Assembly (NCBI RefSeq): GCF_000265405.1
Contig: NC_018010.1
Span: 3,865,501-3,929,500 of the forward strand
Length of the DNA: 64,000 nt
Direction of reading: 5' to 3'
Source of the DNA: Belliella baltica DSM 15883
Lineage (GTDB): Bacteria; Bacteroidota; Bacteroidia; Cytophagales; Cyclobacteriaceae
Below are positions 41,718 to 51,772 of the stretch, in pieces. The notes under the pieces are model-generated. The model ran no database searches. It worked only from the letters and a program-made list of their open reading frames with translations, and was not told where the DNA came from. A program made the translations under genes and the position numbers. Each line of letters opens with the position of its first letter. Position 1 is the first letter of the stretch.

Positions 41718-44072
41718 ATGAAGACTTTCAATCTCAGCGTTTTTACCTTAACTCTAATCATCTTTCTCTGGAATTCCAACTTGGTATTTTCTCAAAACAA
41801 TGAAAATCAATATAATGTAACAGGGAAAATTATTGATTCTGAAAGTAAAGAAACTGTACCATTTGTACAAGTTGCCTTCTTCAAGCCAGGGGAAGAGGAA
41901 CCTGTGGCTTACTCTGACACAAACATTGACGGTGTTTTCAACCTCAAATTACCTGCTTCTACTTATAACTTAAGATTATATTTGATTGGTTACGAGAGAC
42001 AAGAAATTGAAAATATTAATGTAAATAAAAATCTAAACCTTCAAAACATTGAAATCTTTAATGAAGGAGAGAATCTGGAGGAAGTAGTCGTCGAGTCTAG
42101 CAAGATTCTAATGCGAACCAACGTCGAGGGAATTACTATTAATCCTAGTGCAAATTTATCAAATATTGGAGGAACACTTCTTGATATATTGAGAAACACA
42201 CCTTCCGTAAGGGTGGGTGATGATGGAGGGATTTCACTAAGAGGAAGTACAGGAACTAACGTATTAATAAACGGCAGAAATTCATCCTTAACGCAAAACC
42301 TAGATCAAATTCCTGCAAGTGCAATAGAACAAATTAGAATAATAAATAATCCAAACGCCAGATATGATGCAGAAGCTGAAGGAGGGATTATTGATATCGT
42401 ATTGAAAAAAGGTGATGATCTGGGAACTAATGGAGGTGCTGAACTAACCTACGGTACTAGAGGACGGATGAACACTGGAGCAAGATTCAATCATAGAACC
42501 ATCAAATATAATGTTTATGCTGGTTACAATCTGAGAAGATGGAGAGATGTTGGTAACCGTAGAATCGAAAGAGAAATCTTTGGAGACGGAGAAAAACTCA
42601 ACCAAGAAACTGGAAATAGGAATGAAAATCTAGGCCATACTTTTAATTACGGCGCTGATTATTATTTCGGGAAAAACACCATTAGTTACGAAGGCGTGTT
42701 CAGTACAAGTCTAGATCAACAAATCAATACACTGTATTCAAGATTATCTACGCTCGATTCAGACGAGCTCGTCTTGGAGTATGTAAGAAGAAATAATGAA
42801 AGCGAAACTGATGATGGGCTTGAAAATTCCTTCATTTATGAAAGATCATTTGATGACAAAGAAAGATCATTCAAATTCATAGTGAGCAACTCTTACACCA
42901 ATCAATTTAAAACTCAAAACATTGATATCTTCAGAAATGCTTCAAATCCAAATCCTGAAAATCTCAACGGGCAAGAAAGAGCTTTTACTGATGAAAAAAG
43001 ATATAACACAGTTTTCCAAACTGACTACATCCATCCTCTTCCAAATCAAATGAAACTTGAAGTTGGGGCTAAATCAAATCTAAGAAATTTCGATAATGAT
43101 TATGATTATTCAAGGTTCAACGAGGGTGCTCAAGATTTTGTAAATGACCCTGCCATAAGTAATCGATTTGATTACAAAGACAGAATTCACGCAGGTTATT
43201 TTGTCTGGAGCAAAGCGGGTGAGAAAATTGACATTACTGCTGGATTGAGAGGAGAATATACGACAGTAGATACCTACTTATACAATACTGAGGAGAGGAA
43301 TAGGCAGGAGTATTTCAATTTGTTTCCAAGTGTACAATCTCTTTACAAATTTTCTCCTGAACAACAAATCAAGTTCACCTACAGTAGAAGAATAGATCGA
43401 CCGACTGCATGGAGGCTAAACCCCTTCCCAGACATTACTGATTCCTTGAATGTAAGAAGGGGGAATCCATTTTTACAATCTGAAATGATCCACTCGCTAG
43501 AGTTGGGGCATATTATGGAGTTAAAAAAGGCAAGTTTAACCACTAATTTCTTTTATAGACAAGTAAACGGCTTATTGGATTTTATCACTATCATTGAAGA
43601 CGGAATTTCTTACTCTCAACCCGAAAATCTCAATACAGGTGAATCTTATGGCGTCGAATTAATTGGATTATGGGATTTGACACCTTGGTGGAATTTAAAT
43701 GGTAGTCTCACTGGATTCAATATTAGAGTAGATGGATCAAACCTTGGAGAGGAGTTTGTAAATAGCGGATTTGCTTGGAATACCAAATTGAATTCAGACT
43801 TTAAGCTTCCATTAGATTTTACACTTCAGCTCGTTTTCAACTACGATTCTCCAGAAATCGAAGCACAAGGAAGAGACTTATCTCAGTATTTTATAGATGC
43901 AAATATTCAAAAAAGCTTTTTTAACAATAAAGGGAGTTTGGCACTGAGTATAAGAGATATTTTTGATACAAGAAGATTTGCCGGAAATAGCTTGACGAAT
44001 ACATTCTCTCAGTCATTTTATTCAAAAAGAGAGACGAGAATCGCATTATTTAGTGCTAGATATAATTTTTAA
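41718..44072 (+). CDS. TonB-dependent-receptor-like outer membrane beta-barrel protein
   Basis: A 784-residue outer membrane protein. Signal peptide (LVFSQ cleavage near 26); a carboxypeptidase-regulatory-like beta-sandwich (VTGKIIDSESKETVPFVQVA) at about 32-115; a plug-like domain with VRVGDDGGISLRGSTGTNVL and NARYDAEAEGGIIDIVLKKG; then a barrel ending in RETRIALFSARYNF with the terminal Phe. This matches the outer-membrane beta-barrel family 3 receptors of Bacteroidota. Ligand unknown. It has no SusD partner. A terminator follows. Confidence 0.88.
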   Translation: MKTFNLSVFTLTLIIFLWNSNLVFSQNNENQYNVTGKIIDSESKETVPFVQVAFFKPGEEEPVAYSDTNIDGVFNLKLPASTYNLRLYLIGYERQEIENINVNKNLNLQNIEIFNEGENLEEVVVESSKILMRTNVEGITINPSANLSNIGGTLLDILRNTPSVRVGDDGGISLRGSTGTNVLINGRNSSLTQNLDQIPASAIEQIRIINNPNARYDAEAEGGIIDIVLKKGDDLGTNGGAELTYGTRGRMNTGARFNHRTIKYNVYAGYNLRRWRDVGNRRIEREIFGDGEKLNQETGNRNENLGHTFNYGADYYFGKNTISYEGVFSTSLDQQINTLYSRLSTLDSDELVLEYVRRNNESETDDGLENSFIYERSFDDKERSFKFIVSNSYTNQFKTQNIDIFRNASNPNPENLNGQERAFTDEKRYNTVFQTDYIHPLPNQMKLEVGAKSNLRNFDNDYDYSRFNEGAQDFVNDPAISNRFDYKDRIHAGYFVWSKAGEKIDITAGLRGEYTTVDTYLYNTEERNRQEYFNLFPSVQSLYKFSPEQQIKFTYSRRIDRPTAWRLNPFPDITDSLNVRRGNPFLQSEMIHSLELGHIMELKKASLTTNFFYRQVNGLLDFITIIEDGISYSQPENLNTGESYGVELIGLWDLTPWWNLNGSLTGFNIRVDGSNLGEEFVNSGFAWNTKLNSDFKLPLDFTLQLVFNYDSPEIEAQGRDLSQYFIDANIQKSFFNNKGSLALSIRDIFDTRRFAGNSLTNTFSQSFYSKRETRIALFSARYNF

Positions 44073-44092
44073 ATTATAAAAATTCATGCATA

Positions 44093-44131
44093 AAAAAGCC
44101 AATTCATCAGTAATTGATAAATTGGCTTTTT
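44093..44131. terminator. Bidirectional terminator between convergent genes
   Basis: AAAAAGCCAATT (44093-44104) pairs fully with AATTGGCTTTTT (44120-44131), with A- and T-runs on the two sides, serving both the receptor gene and the oxidoreductase gene. Confidence 0.85.
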
Positions 44132-44151
44132 AAAGTATTACGGATAAAGAA

Positions 44152-44817
44152 TTATTTCTCAAATGTGATTCCATCAGGATTAGCTCCTAACTGTTTTAGA
44201 ATTTCACTTACACTTTCTACCATTGGCTGAGGTCCACAAACATAAAATTGTTGAGAAAGGTCCGATAAATTTTCTTTGAGAAACTCCATATTGACCCGTC
44301 CAAAAGAGTGGCCTTCTAGCTTTTCTCCATCTAAAATAGAAAAGAAATCCTCCGCTAAAATTTCATGAAAATAAGATTCCATGATAACATCTTTACCAGT
44401 CTTATTTGCAAAAATCAATTTGTTTCCATCGAGATTCCCAGCATCCTCCAATGATCTGAAAATACTAATAAAGGGAGTAATTCCTGCCCCACCTGCAATA
44501 AAAACTCCTTTTCCTTTGAACTGAATGGCACCCCATGCATCATCGATGATCAATTCATCACCTTCTATCAAATCTTCTATCTGTTTTGTCACTCCATCAT
44601 GATCTCTATATGATTTGATCACGAATTCAAGGAAGTCATCTTCTGGCAAAGACGTAAAAGTAAATGGTCTCTTTTCATCCTTCCACCCCTCTTTATTAAT
44701 GGCTACTTCTGTAGCCTGACCTGGTGTAAAATTGTATCCACTAGGCTTTTCTGTTTTCAACATTTTAACATCATGTGTCAAAGAAAGTATGTCTGTGATT
44801 TTAACTGTATAGCTCAT
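44152..44817 (-). CDS. FAD/NAD-binding oxidoreductase (ferredoxin reductase-like)
   Basis: About 221 residues from ATG 44817; a longer frame from 44868 adds residues foreign to the family. FAD-binding barrel with GYNFTPGQATEVAI and KRPFTFTSLP, then the NAD(P)-binding half with GVFIAGGAGITPFISIFRSL and the C-terminal QFYVCGPQPMVESVSEILKQ. This is the flavodoxin/ferredoxin reductase fold without a 2Fe-2S domain. The electron partner is not nearby. Single-gene unit. Confidence 0.88.
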   Translation of the reverse strand: MSYTVKITDILSLTHDVKMLKTEKPSGYNFTPGQATEVAINKEGWKDEKRPFTFTSLPEDDFLEFVIKSYRDHDGVTKQIEDLIEGDELIIDDAWGAIQFKGKGVFIAGGAGITPFISIFRSLEDAGNLDGNKLIFANKTGKDVIMESYFHEILAEDFFSILDGEKLEGHSFGRVNMEFLKENLSDLSQQFYVCGPQPMVESVSEILKQLGANPDGITFEK

Positions 44818-44970
44818 AAAATTTATTTTTAGTTTACCTATAAAGTAATAGCAGCAAATATTGTTCAAGAATCTCCGCTTTTCTAATGAATTTTAAAAAA
44901 AGCAAACAAGAATTCATTTTCGAAGTTGTATCTTCGATTTACCTAAACCAAACAAATCAATTAAATATTT

Positions 44971-45573
44971 ATGAAAAAAATCGGATTATTAATCGCCTCT
45001 TTTGCTTTGTTAATTTTTGTTGCAAGCAACGAAGCTTTCGCACAATTGCAAGCACCAGCACCTAGCCCAGCGGCATTTGTCTCTCAGAATGTTGGATTTA
45101 CCAAAATTAGCATTGAGTACTCTTCTCCAGCTGTGAAAGGGAGAAAAATTTTTGGAGAAATTGAAAAATTCGGCACTACTTGGAGAGCAGGTGCAAATGC
45201 AACTACCATGATCGAATTCAGCACTACTGTCAATGTAGGCGGTCGAAATTTAAGACCTGGTAAATATGCAATATTCATGACTCCAACTGAATCTGGAGAC
45301 TGGATGGTTAGATTCAATAGCAAAGGGAATTCAGTTTTTGCTTACATGAAAGATGGTAAAATCGACGAAGAAGCTATTGCTAAAGATGATTTGGTAGCTT
45401 TCAAAGGCACAACAACCAAGTTAGCAAGCCCACAAGAAAGATTGATTTATACCATTTCTGCTGAAAACAATAAAGTAGCGAAGGTGACTTTAACCTGGGA
45501 GAACTATTCTGTATCCTTTATGGTAGACACTCAAGTTGATCAGAAAATGGAAAGCTTCAAGGGAGCTTTTTAA
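44971..45573 (+). CDS. DUF2911 domain secreted protein
   Basis: A 200-residue exported protein with signal peptide (ASNEAFAQ). The mature part has PAAFVSQNVGFTKISIEYSS, PAVKGRKIFGEIEKFGTTWR, AGANATTMIEFSTTVNVGG and LRPGKYAIFMTP, the conserved blocks of DUF2911, a common Bacteroidota family of unknown role. Single gene; terminator-like hairpin at 45703-45733 lies between it and the convergent M42 gene. Confidence 0.92.
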   Translation: MKKIGLLIASFALLIFVASNEAFAQLQAPAPSPAAFVSQNVGFTKISIEYSSPAVKGRKIFGEIEKFGTTWRAGANATTMIEFSTTVNVGGRNLRPGKYAIFMTPTESGDWMVRFNSKGNSVFAYMKDGKIDEEAIAKDDLVAFKGTTTKLASPQERLIYTISAENNKVAKVTLTWENYSVSFMVDTQVDQKMESFKGAF

Positions 45574-45702
45574 AACAAAAGTCTCTCTACTTGGATATTT
45601 CAAAAATTGAATTCTGTGAAGTTTTTATACTTTATGATATCTTCCCATTAAAAACAAATCACAATTTTTGACATTTTAGAGAAACCCCAGGAATCGTAAG
45701 TC

Positions 45703-45733
45703 AAATAGCGGAGAGTTTGAATCTCCGCTATTT
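45703..45733. terminator. Bidirectional terminator
   Basis: AAATAGCGGAGA (45703-45714) pairs with TCTCCGCTATTT (45722-45733), followed by more T. It lies 5 bases from the M42 stop on the minus strand and 130 bases after the DUF2911 stop. Confidence 0.85.
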
Positions 45734-45737
45734 TTAT

Positions 45738-46793
45738 TTAATGCTTCCAGTCATATTGATCAATAGATTCTAGACAAGCATTTAGCAATAAAACACTGTT
45801 TGCGATGTCTTCTTTATGGGCCATTTCTATCACTTGATGCAAATGTCTTGTTGGAATGGAAATCGCACCTGCAATAGCTCCTTGTTTTCCCATCCTTTGA
45901 ACTCCTGCGGTATCTGTTCCGCCAGCGGTAAGGATTTCCGGTTGCCATTTGATTTGAAATTGATCAGCAGTTTTTTTCATAAAATCCACCATACGATAAT
46001 CACAAATTGTCATCGCATCCATAATTTTGATCGCAGTTCCTTTGCCCAACTCTGTCACCTTCTCGTGCGGCTGAGCTCCTGGTACATCAAAGGCAATCGT
46101 AGTATCTAGAGCGATTCCAAAGTCAGGATTGATTCCATGTGCAGCGACATTTGCCCCACGAATCCCTACTTCCTCTTGAACTGTAAATACAGCATGAAGG
46201 TCATACGCTGGATCTTTGATCGTTCGCAATGTTTCAATCAAAATATATACCGCCACTCTATTATCGATTGACTTACAGTTGACACAATCACCCATTTCGA
46301 TTAGTTCACGATCTCTGGTAATTGGGTCACCGATAGTGATATATTTCTCCACTTCCTCCTTATTCATTCCCAAATCAATAAAGAAGTCTGTTGTCTTGGG
46401 AAGTTTTGTTTTTTCCTCAGGAGACATGACATGAATAGGCTTGGAACCCATCACTCCTACTAGATCTTTCTTACCATGAACAATGACCCTTTGGGCCGTT
46501 AGAGTCTTGGGATCAAATCCTCCTAAAGTATGAAATCTAACAAATCCATTGTCATCAATATGTGTCACAATGAATCCAATTTCATCAATATGGGCTGCCA
46601 CCATGATTTTTTTGTTATCAGGATTTTTTTTTGATTTTTTAACAGCAATGACATTCCCCATATTGTCTATAATCACCTCATCAGATAATGGAGTAACTAT
46701 ACCTACAATTAAATCTCTAACCCTTTTCTCAAAGCCCGGTGCACCAGCTATTTCACAAATTTGTTTTAATAAGGCTACATCTACATTCATCAT
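45738..46793 (-). CDS. M42 family metallopeptidase (aminopeptidase)
   Basis: A 351-residue di-zinc aminopeptidase. Metal ligands appear in order: AAHIDEIGFIV, DNRVAVYILIETL, TVQEEVGIRGA (catalytic Glu plus ligand), IALDTTIAFDVPG, and C-terminal IPTRHLHQVIEMAH. The start ICEIAGAPGFEKRVRD is the usual family beginning. M42 enzymes form cytoplasmic dodecamer shells that trim peptides. Single-gene unit. Confidence 0.93.
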   Translation of the reverse strand: MMNVDVALLKQICEIAGAPGFEKRVRDLIVGIVTPLSDEVIIDNMGNVIAVKKSKKNPDNKKIMVAAHIDEIGFIVTHIDDNGFVRFHTLGGFDPKTLTAQRVIVHGKKDLVGVMGSKPIHVMSPEEKTKLPKTTDFFIDLGMNKEEVEKYITIGDPITRDRELIEMGDCVNCKSIDNRVAVYILIETLRTIKDPAYDLHAVFTVQEEVGIRGANVAAHGINPDFGIALDTTIAFDVPGAQPHEKVTELGKGTAIKIMDAMTICDYRMVDFMKKTADQFQIKWQPEILTAGGTDTAGVQRMGKQGAIAGAISIPTRHLHQVIEMAHKEDIANSVLLLNACLESIDQYDWKH

Positions 46794-46991
46794 GATCTAT
46801 TTTTTTATTTTTCTAATCCCCAAAGTGTGTAATTTCTCTACACTTCATCTCCATTTATTGAAAAGAGAATCTCTGAGTATTACTTAAAATTGGTACGAAA
46901 TTTTCTTTGGTTGTATTGATATTTTATTTCTGAGGGTATTTATTCAATCCAATACATACCCAACTGTAAAAAGACAACAAAAGATTTATTT

Positions 46992-47732
46992 ATGCAATTG
47001 ATTCTTGTGCTTATCGGTGCATTCATCGTATTTATTTTAAGTACTCTGACTGGAGGAGGGGCAAGTTTACTCTTAATGCCTCTTGTTGCTGTGGTTGTGG
47101 GTATAAAAGCCGTCGCTCCAGTCATGGCAGTCAGTATTGGAATGAGCAGCACTTCTAAAGTATTGCTTTTTTGGAAATATATTGATTGGAAGCTATTTGC
47201 GTGGCTTTTCCCATCGACAATAGTTGGCTCAATCTTAGGAGCCAGCCTATTTGCTAGCATGTCGAGTGATTATTTACAGCTATTGATAGGACTCTTACTT
47301 GTATCTACAATATTTCAATTCAAACAAAAAAAGAAACCAAGATTTAAAGTTAAAGCTTGGCATTTCGCTCCGATGGGCTTAGTCGTAGCATTCCTTTCAG
47401 GACTTATAGGAGGGGTTGGGCCTTTGATGAACTCAGCTTATCTCAATTATGGAATCAGCAAAGAGTCATTATTGGGAACAAGGTCTGCAAACGCTATTTT
47501 ACTCCACAGTACAAAAATCCTCAGTTATGCTTACTATGGCTATATGACAGGTGAGGTTCTCAAATATGGGATTTTGATCGGAGTGACCTCTATGGTTGCT
47601 GTGTATTTTGGAAAGCTTATTCTAGCAAAGATCTCAGATAATTTCTTCCGACAAATAGTCGTAGCGAGCATGGTCCTCAGTGGTGTACTGATGCTTTGGA
47701 AAAATTGGGGAACTGTCGAAGGACTTATTTAA
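46992..47732 (+). CDS. TauE/SafE-family permease
   Basis: A 246-residue membrane protein with about eight segments in two halves. The start, STLTGGGASLLLMPLVAVVV, and second-half FLSGLIGGVGPLMNSAYLNY are the repeated motifs of the TauE/SafE family, exporters of sulfite, sulfonates or other organic anions. It is 30 bases before the ATP-grasp-like gene on the same strand and probably its co-transcribed partner. Substrate unknown. Confidence 0.85.
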   Translation: MQLILVLIGAFIVFILSTLTGGGASLLLMPLVAVVVGIKAVAPVMAVSIGMSSTSKVLLFWKYIDWKLFAWLFPSTIVGSILGASLFASMSSDYLQLLIGLLLVSTIFQFKQKKKPRFKVKAWHFAPMGLVVAFLSGLIGGVGPLMNSAYLNYGISKESLLGTRSANAILLHSTKILSYAYYGYMTGEVLKYGILIGVTSMVAVYFGKLILAKISDNFFRQIVVASMVLSGVLMLWKNWGTVEGLI

Positions 47733-47762
47733 ATCATTCAAAAATTCATTAAATCAAATTAT

Positions 47763-49169
47763 ATGAAATTATCAATTTCAAAAAATGTCCATTTAGTCGA
47801 ACCAGGAGATTTTGAACCTACCGATCATTGGTATCCTCGGGTTTTGAATTCTAATATTCATCCCCTAGTGTCCTATTTTCTCAATCTTTCTCATAAGCAG
47901 ATTGCAGAAAGATATAATAGGCTTCATCCACAAAGTGATCTTGAAGCTTTGATGAAAATCATGTCTTATCAACCACAATATTTCCGCTGGGCGGGAACAG
48001 ACTTGATGCATGTCACTAACAATGAGGGTAACAGAAAACTAACAGTAATCGAAACAAATAGCTGTCCTTCTGGGCAAAAATCAATGCCTCTTCTAGATCT
48101 TAATGTAGAGCAAGGAGGTTATAAAAGACTGATAGAAAAGACCTTCAAGCCCATGGTAAAAGCTCATGACATGGAAGGTGCTCTCGCAGTTATATATGAT
48201 AAAAATCCAATGGAAAATATTGGTTATGCCGCTACAGTGGCTGATGTTTTTGGTGAAAACGTCTTTTTAGCCAAATTTGAAAAATTAGACAATGATCCTC
48301 CTGTTAAATTCGAAAATGGCGTGATGTTTATCAGAAATGAAAAGGACGAATGGGTAAAAATAAGAGCTGCATTTAGGTATGTTACTCAAGAACCTTGGGC
48401 CAGACTGCCAAAAACTACTAAAACCTTACTTTTGAACCCCATTGAGGCTTGTCTTTCGGGAGGCCGAAACAAAGAAGTTGCAAGTGCTGCCTACGATTCT
48501 TTCAATGAGGAGTTCGCTGAGAATGGAATTTCAATTTTTACTCCTAAAACTTTCAGAAAAGTGAAATATAGTGAATTACAAGGTCATCTTGATAGACTTG
48601 GAGGCAGTATGGTCATCAAAGTACCAGACTCCAATGCTGGTCAAGGTGTATACACGGTGGTCAATCAAAAAGAGCTTGACCATGCAATGTCGGAGATCGA
48701 TCCAAAAGATCAATATTTGGTTCAAGAACTGATTCATAGTAATTTCAGCGCTAATCTTGACCCAAGCAAAGCATGGTATCATGTGGGTACTATTCCTGAT
48801 TCTAAAGGCAGAAGTTTTGCATTTGACTTGAGATTGATGATGCATGCCACGGAGGAAGGAATTAGACCACTTGCTGTTTATAGCAGAAGGTCGCGGTTTC
48901 CACTCAACGAAGAGCTCCCTGAAGAAATGAATTCATGGGAGGTTTATGGGACAAATCTTTCGATAAAAGGAGAAGATGGATGGACTTATGCAGATGAAAG
49001 ACTGATGCTTTTTGACATTAGAAATTTCGGACTGCTCGGAGTAGGAATTGATGAATTAATCAAAGGATTTGTACAAAGTGCAATGGCTGTGTACGCCATT
49101 GATCAAAATGCCATAAAAATCTATGGTGAAAGCTTAATTAAAGACTATTTTACTACCCAAAACCTATAA
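47763..49169 (+). CDS. ATP-grasp-like ligase, product unknown
   Basis: A 468-residue protein I do not recognise by name. The region near 265-385 resembles an ATP-grasp core: GGSMVIKVPDSNAGQGVYTV (ATP-binding Lys and Gly loop), QYLVQELIHSNF (hinge), and SFAFDLRLMMHATEEGIRPL followed by AVYSRRSR. The N-terminal half has IETNSCPSGQKSMPLLD, partly like permuted ATP-grasp peptide ligases. Such enzymes join an acid to an amine or thiol. It is followed after 2 bases by a response regulator gene and preceded by a TauE-type exporter: a possible make, export and control set. Confidence 0.6.
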   Translation: MKLSISKNVHLVEPGDFEPTDHWYPRVLNSNIHPLVSYFLNLSHKQIAERYNRLHPQSDLEALMKIMSYQPQYFRWAGTDLMHVTNNEGNRKLTVIETNSCPSGQKSMPLLDLNVEQGGYKRLIEKTFKPMVKAHDMEGALAVIYDKNPMENIGYAATVADVFGENVFLAKFEKLDNDPPVKFENGVMFIRNEKDEWVKIRAAFRYVTQEPWARLPKTTKTLLLNPIEACLSGGRNKEVASAAYDSFNEEFAENGISIFTPKTFRKVKYSELQGHLDRLGGSMVIKVPDSNAGQGVYTVVNQKELDHAMSEIDPKDQYLVQELIHSNFSANLDPSKAWYHVGTIPDSKGRSFAFDLRLMMHATEEGIRPLAVYSRRSRFPLNEELPEEMNSWEVYGTNLSIKGEDGWTYADERLMLFDIRNFGLLGVGIDELIKGFVQSAMAVYAIDQNAIKIYGESLIKDYFTTQNL

Positions 49170-49171
49170 TC

Positions 49172-49531
49172 ATGAATAATAAAATATTAATTGTTGAAGA
49201 CGATGCGGTTTTTTGTAGGCTGCTGACAAGGTTTCTCTCCAGAAATAATTTTGAAGTTATGGATGCTCAAAATGGTCGAGATGCTTTGGAGCTTATGAAA
49301 TTGAACACCTTCAAATTAGCCATATTAGATTATCGCCTGCCAGATATGAATGGCATAGATATTCTTAAAAAATTAAAAGAATCAAACTCTGATGCAAAAT
49401 CTATAATGATCACCCGCTACGGAGATAAAGATATAGCTGCAAAAGCCATCAACGAAGGAGCTGATGCATTTGTGTCCAAACCTATCAACCCAGATGAATT
49501 ACTTGAAGTCATAAAGGGACTAAGGATTTGA
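49172..49531 (+). CDS. Single-domain response regulator
   Basis: A 119-residue receiver domain with no output domain: phospho-acceptor Asp53 in LAILDYRLPDMNGID, acidic pair in IVEDDAVF, and Lys in FVSKPINPDELL. Its end is very like the receiver of the sigma-54 regulator at 52402 (YITKPINPDELL), so the two may share the hybrid kinase at 53744. It is 2 bases after the ATP-grasp-like gene, so expression is coupled. Such proteins act by protein contact or as phosphate shuttles. Confidence 0.88.
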   Translation: MNNKILIVEDDAVFCRLLTRFLSRNNFEVMDAQNGRDALELMKLNTFKLAILDYRLPDMNGIDILKKLKESNSDAKSIMITRYGDKDIAAKAINEGADAFVSKPINPDELLEVIKGLRI

Positions 49532-49544
49532 TTATATTTGGAAC

Positions 49545-49578
49545 AAAAAAAGAGGAGCAAAATTGCTTCTCTTTTTTT
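49545..49578. terminator. Bidirectional terminator
   Basis: AAAAAAAGAGGAGCAA (49545-49560) pairs with TTGCTTCTCTTTTTTT (49563-49578) through one G-T pair. It separates the response regulator from the convergent PurF-like gene. Confidence 0.85.
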
Positions 49579-49606
49579 GTTATGAAAATATTTTTTTTAC
49601 AACTCT

Positions 49607-51490
49607 TTAATAAGCTCTTACCGTCTTACCTTCCATATAATTCACAAATGCTCGATTCACTACGCGCATTCCTCCTGGGGTAGGAAAGTCACCAGTAAAA
49701 TACCAATCTCCCAAATGCTCAGGACAGGCTTTATGTAGGTTTTCTACAGTTTGATAAATGACTTTGACATCAGCTTTGATATTGTCAGAGGTGATGATTT
49801 GGGCTACTTTATCTGATATTTCTTGATCTGCAAAAGGCTCATAAAGTTCTTTTGCATAATTCACGTCCATTACATCACCTGATTTTGCCTTCTCATAAAT
49901 ATCATCAACGAGATCTGACATTCCTCTTTCTTTTAGCAATTCCATTGTCGCTCTGAAAGCAATAAAATCTTTCATTTTAGACATGTCTATGCCATAGCAA
50001 TCTGGAAATCTAATTTGTGGCGCAGATGAGACGATGACAATTCTTTTTGGATTAAGCTTGTCAAGAGTAGTCAAAATACTTTTTTCAAGTGTAGTTCCTC
50101 TCACAATACTATCATCAATCACAACCAAAGTATCTACACCAGATCTTACAACTTCATAAGTGGTATCATAGACATTGGCTACCATAGCGTCTCTGTCTGA
50201 ATCATTAGTTATAAAAGTCCTTAGCTTCACATCTTTACTGACCAGCTTCTCAACTCTCGGTCTGAAGTGCAGGAGTTCTTCCAAATCCTCCAAATGTGGC
50301 TTTCCTTCTAGGAGTACTTCTTTCCGCTTAGCACTTAAATAGTCTTCCAAGCCTTCAATCATTCCCAAAAAGGCGGTTTCTGCTGTATTTGGGATGTAGG
50401 AAAATACCGTATTCTTCAAATCAAAATCAATTGCTTGAAGGATTTGTGGAATCAAAGCTTTTCCAAGTTGCTTTCTTTCTCTATAAATTCCTGGATCGGT
50501 TCCTCTTGAGAAATAAATTCTTTCAAAAGAACAGGATTTCTTTTCTCTGGCTGGCATAATTTCATGCTCACCATAGCTCCCATCTTTATTGATTACCAAA
50601 GCACAACCCGGCTGAATCTCTTTGATTTCCTTATAATCGATATCAAAAGCTGATTTGATTGCTGGCTTCTCAGATGCTACTACGACAAACTCATCATCTG
50701 CATAATAATAAGCTGGTCGGATACCTGATGGATCTCTTACAACGAAGCTAGAACCATTTCCTATCAATCCAGCCATGGCATAACCACCGTCAAAATCTCT
50801 ACAAGATCTCCTTAGAATCCGCGCAACATCCAATTCATCCTCAATGACAGCTGTAATCTGTTCGTTAGAGTATTCATTTTTGTATTTATCAAAAATCCTC
50901 TGATTCTCTTCATCCAAAAAATGTCCGATCTTTTCCATGACCGTAACAGTATCTGTTTTTTCTTTTGGGTGCTGACCCAACTCTACCAATCTACTAAAAA
51001 GTTCCTCAACGTTTGTCATGTTGAAATTTCCCGCCATCACGAGATTTCTACTTCTCCAATTATTCTGTTTCAAGAATGGATGACATGTCTCTATGCTGTT
51101 TTCCCCATGAGTTCCGTATCTCAAGTGGCCAAGCCATACTTCACCGGTAAAAGCAATATTTTCTTTTAACCATTCCGCATCAAACAAGGCGCTCTCACCA
51201 CCAAGTTTTCTAGCTTTTTTATATTTTTTTTGAATTTTATCAAAAATATAATTGACAGCTTGGGGTTCTATCGATCGATATCTACTGATATATCGGGTGC
51301 CTGGACTAGTATTGATTTTGATATTGGCCACACCTGCACCATCTTGACCTCTATTGATTTGCTTTTGCATCAATATATAAAGTCGATTAGTTACATAGGC
51401 AGGTGATCCGTATTTGTCAATGTAATATTGGAGGGGTTTTCGGAGCCTTATCATGGCTATCCCACATTCGTGTTTGATCTGATCACTCAT
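49607..51490 (-). CDS. purF: Amidophosphoribosyltransferase (PurF-family, long form)
   Basis: First committed step of purine synthesis in the family: PRPP plus glutamine to phosphoribosylamine. The 627-residue protein has the N-terminal nucleophile Cys9 (KHECGIAMIR, so an 8-residue pro-piece), INRGQDGAGV, the glutaminase loop LGHLRYGTHG, GGYAMAGLIG, and the PRPP site VVIDDSIVRGTT. At 627 residues it is over 100 longer than classic PurF, with extra sequence near 40-110 and the C-terminus. Bacteroidota often carry this long form beside a standard PurF, so it may be a paralogue. Confidence 0.82.
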   Translation of the reverse strand: MSDQIKHECGIAMIRLRKPLQYYIDKYGSPAYVTNRLYILMQKQINRGQDGAGVANIKINTSPGTRYISRYRSIEPQAVNYIFDKIQKKYKKARKLGGESALFDAEWLKENIAFTGEVWLGHLRYGTHGENSIETCHPFLKQNNWRSRNLVMAGNFNMTNVEELFSRLVELGQHPKEKTDTVTVMEKIGHFLDEENQRIFDKYKNEYSNEQITAVIEDELDVARILRRSCRDFDGGYAMAGLIGNGSSFVVRDPSGIRPAYYYADDEFVVVASEKPAIKSAFDIDYKEIKEIQPGCALVINKDGSYGEHEIMPAREKKSCSFERIYFSRGTDPGIYRERKQLGKALIPQILQAIDFDLKNTVFSYIPNTAETAFLGMIEGLEDYLSAKRKEVLLEGKPHLEDLEELLHFRPRVEKLVSKDVKLRTFITNDSDRDAMVANVYDTTYEVVRSGVDTLVVIDDSIVRGTTLEKSILTTLDKLNPKRIVIVSSAPQIRFPDCYGIDMSKMKDFIAFRATMELLKERGMSDLVDDIYEKAKSGDVMDVNYAKELYEPFADQEISDKVAQIITSDNIKADVKVIYQTVENLHKACPEHLGDWYFTGDFPTPGGMRVVNRAFVNYMEGKTVRAY

Positions 51491-51743
51491 TGGGTTGGGC
51501 GAAAGTTATATTTGAGTTAACAAAGTTAGCTCTTTTTTAGAAGAATCAAGAAGTAAATTATCTTAGGATTCGTGACCTATATTTTTGTTTAAATTCTTAT
51601 GAAATAAAAGTGGGCTATTTAACCTAAATCTAAATGAATTTAATTCCACAACTTGGGGAATTTTTTGTTACAAGATGGGACATGTCTCCACATACGAATG
51701 ATTTTTTGCTGGATTTTGGGATTGAATGATGTCTTTTTCAGTA

Positions 51744-51759
51744 TGGCACCCTTCTTTCA
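51744..51759 (+). promoter_or_regulatory. Possible sigma-54 promoter
   Basis: TGGCAC, five bases, TTTCA; the sigma-54 consensus is TGGCAC-N5-TTGCA, so one base differs, at the -12 G. A sigma-54 activator is encoded 640 bases downstream. Weak on its own. Confidence 0.35.
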
Positions 51760-51772
51760 CTGTAGTCTATAT

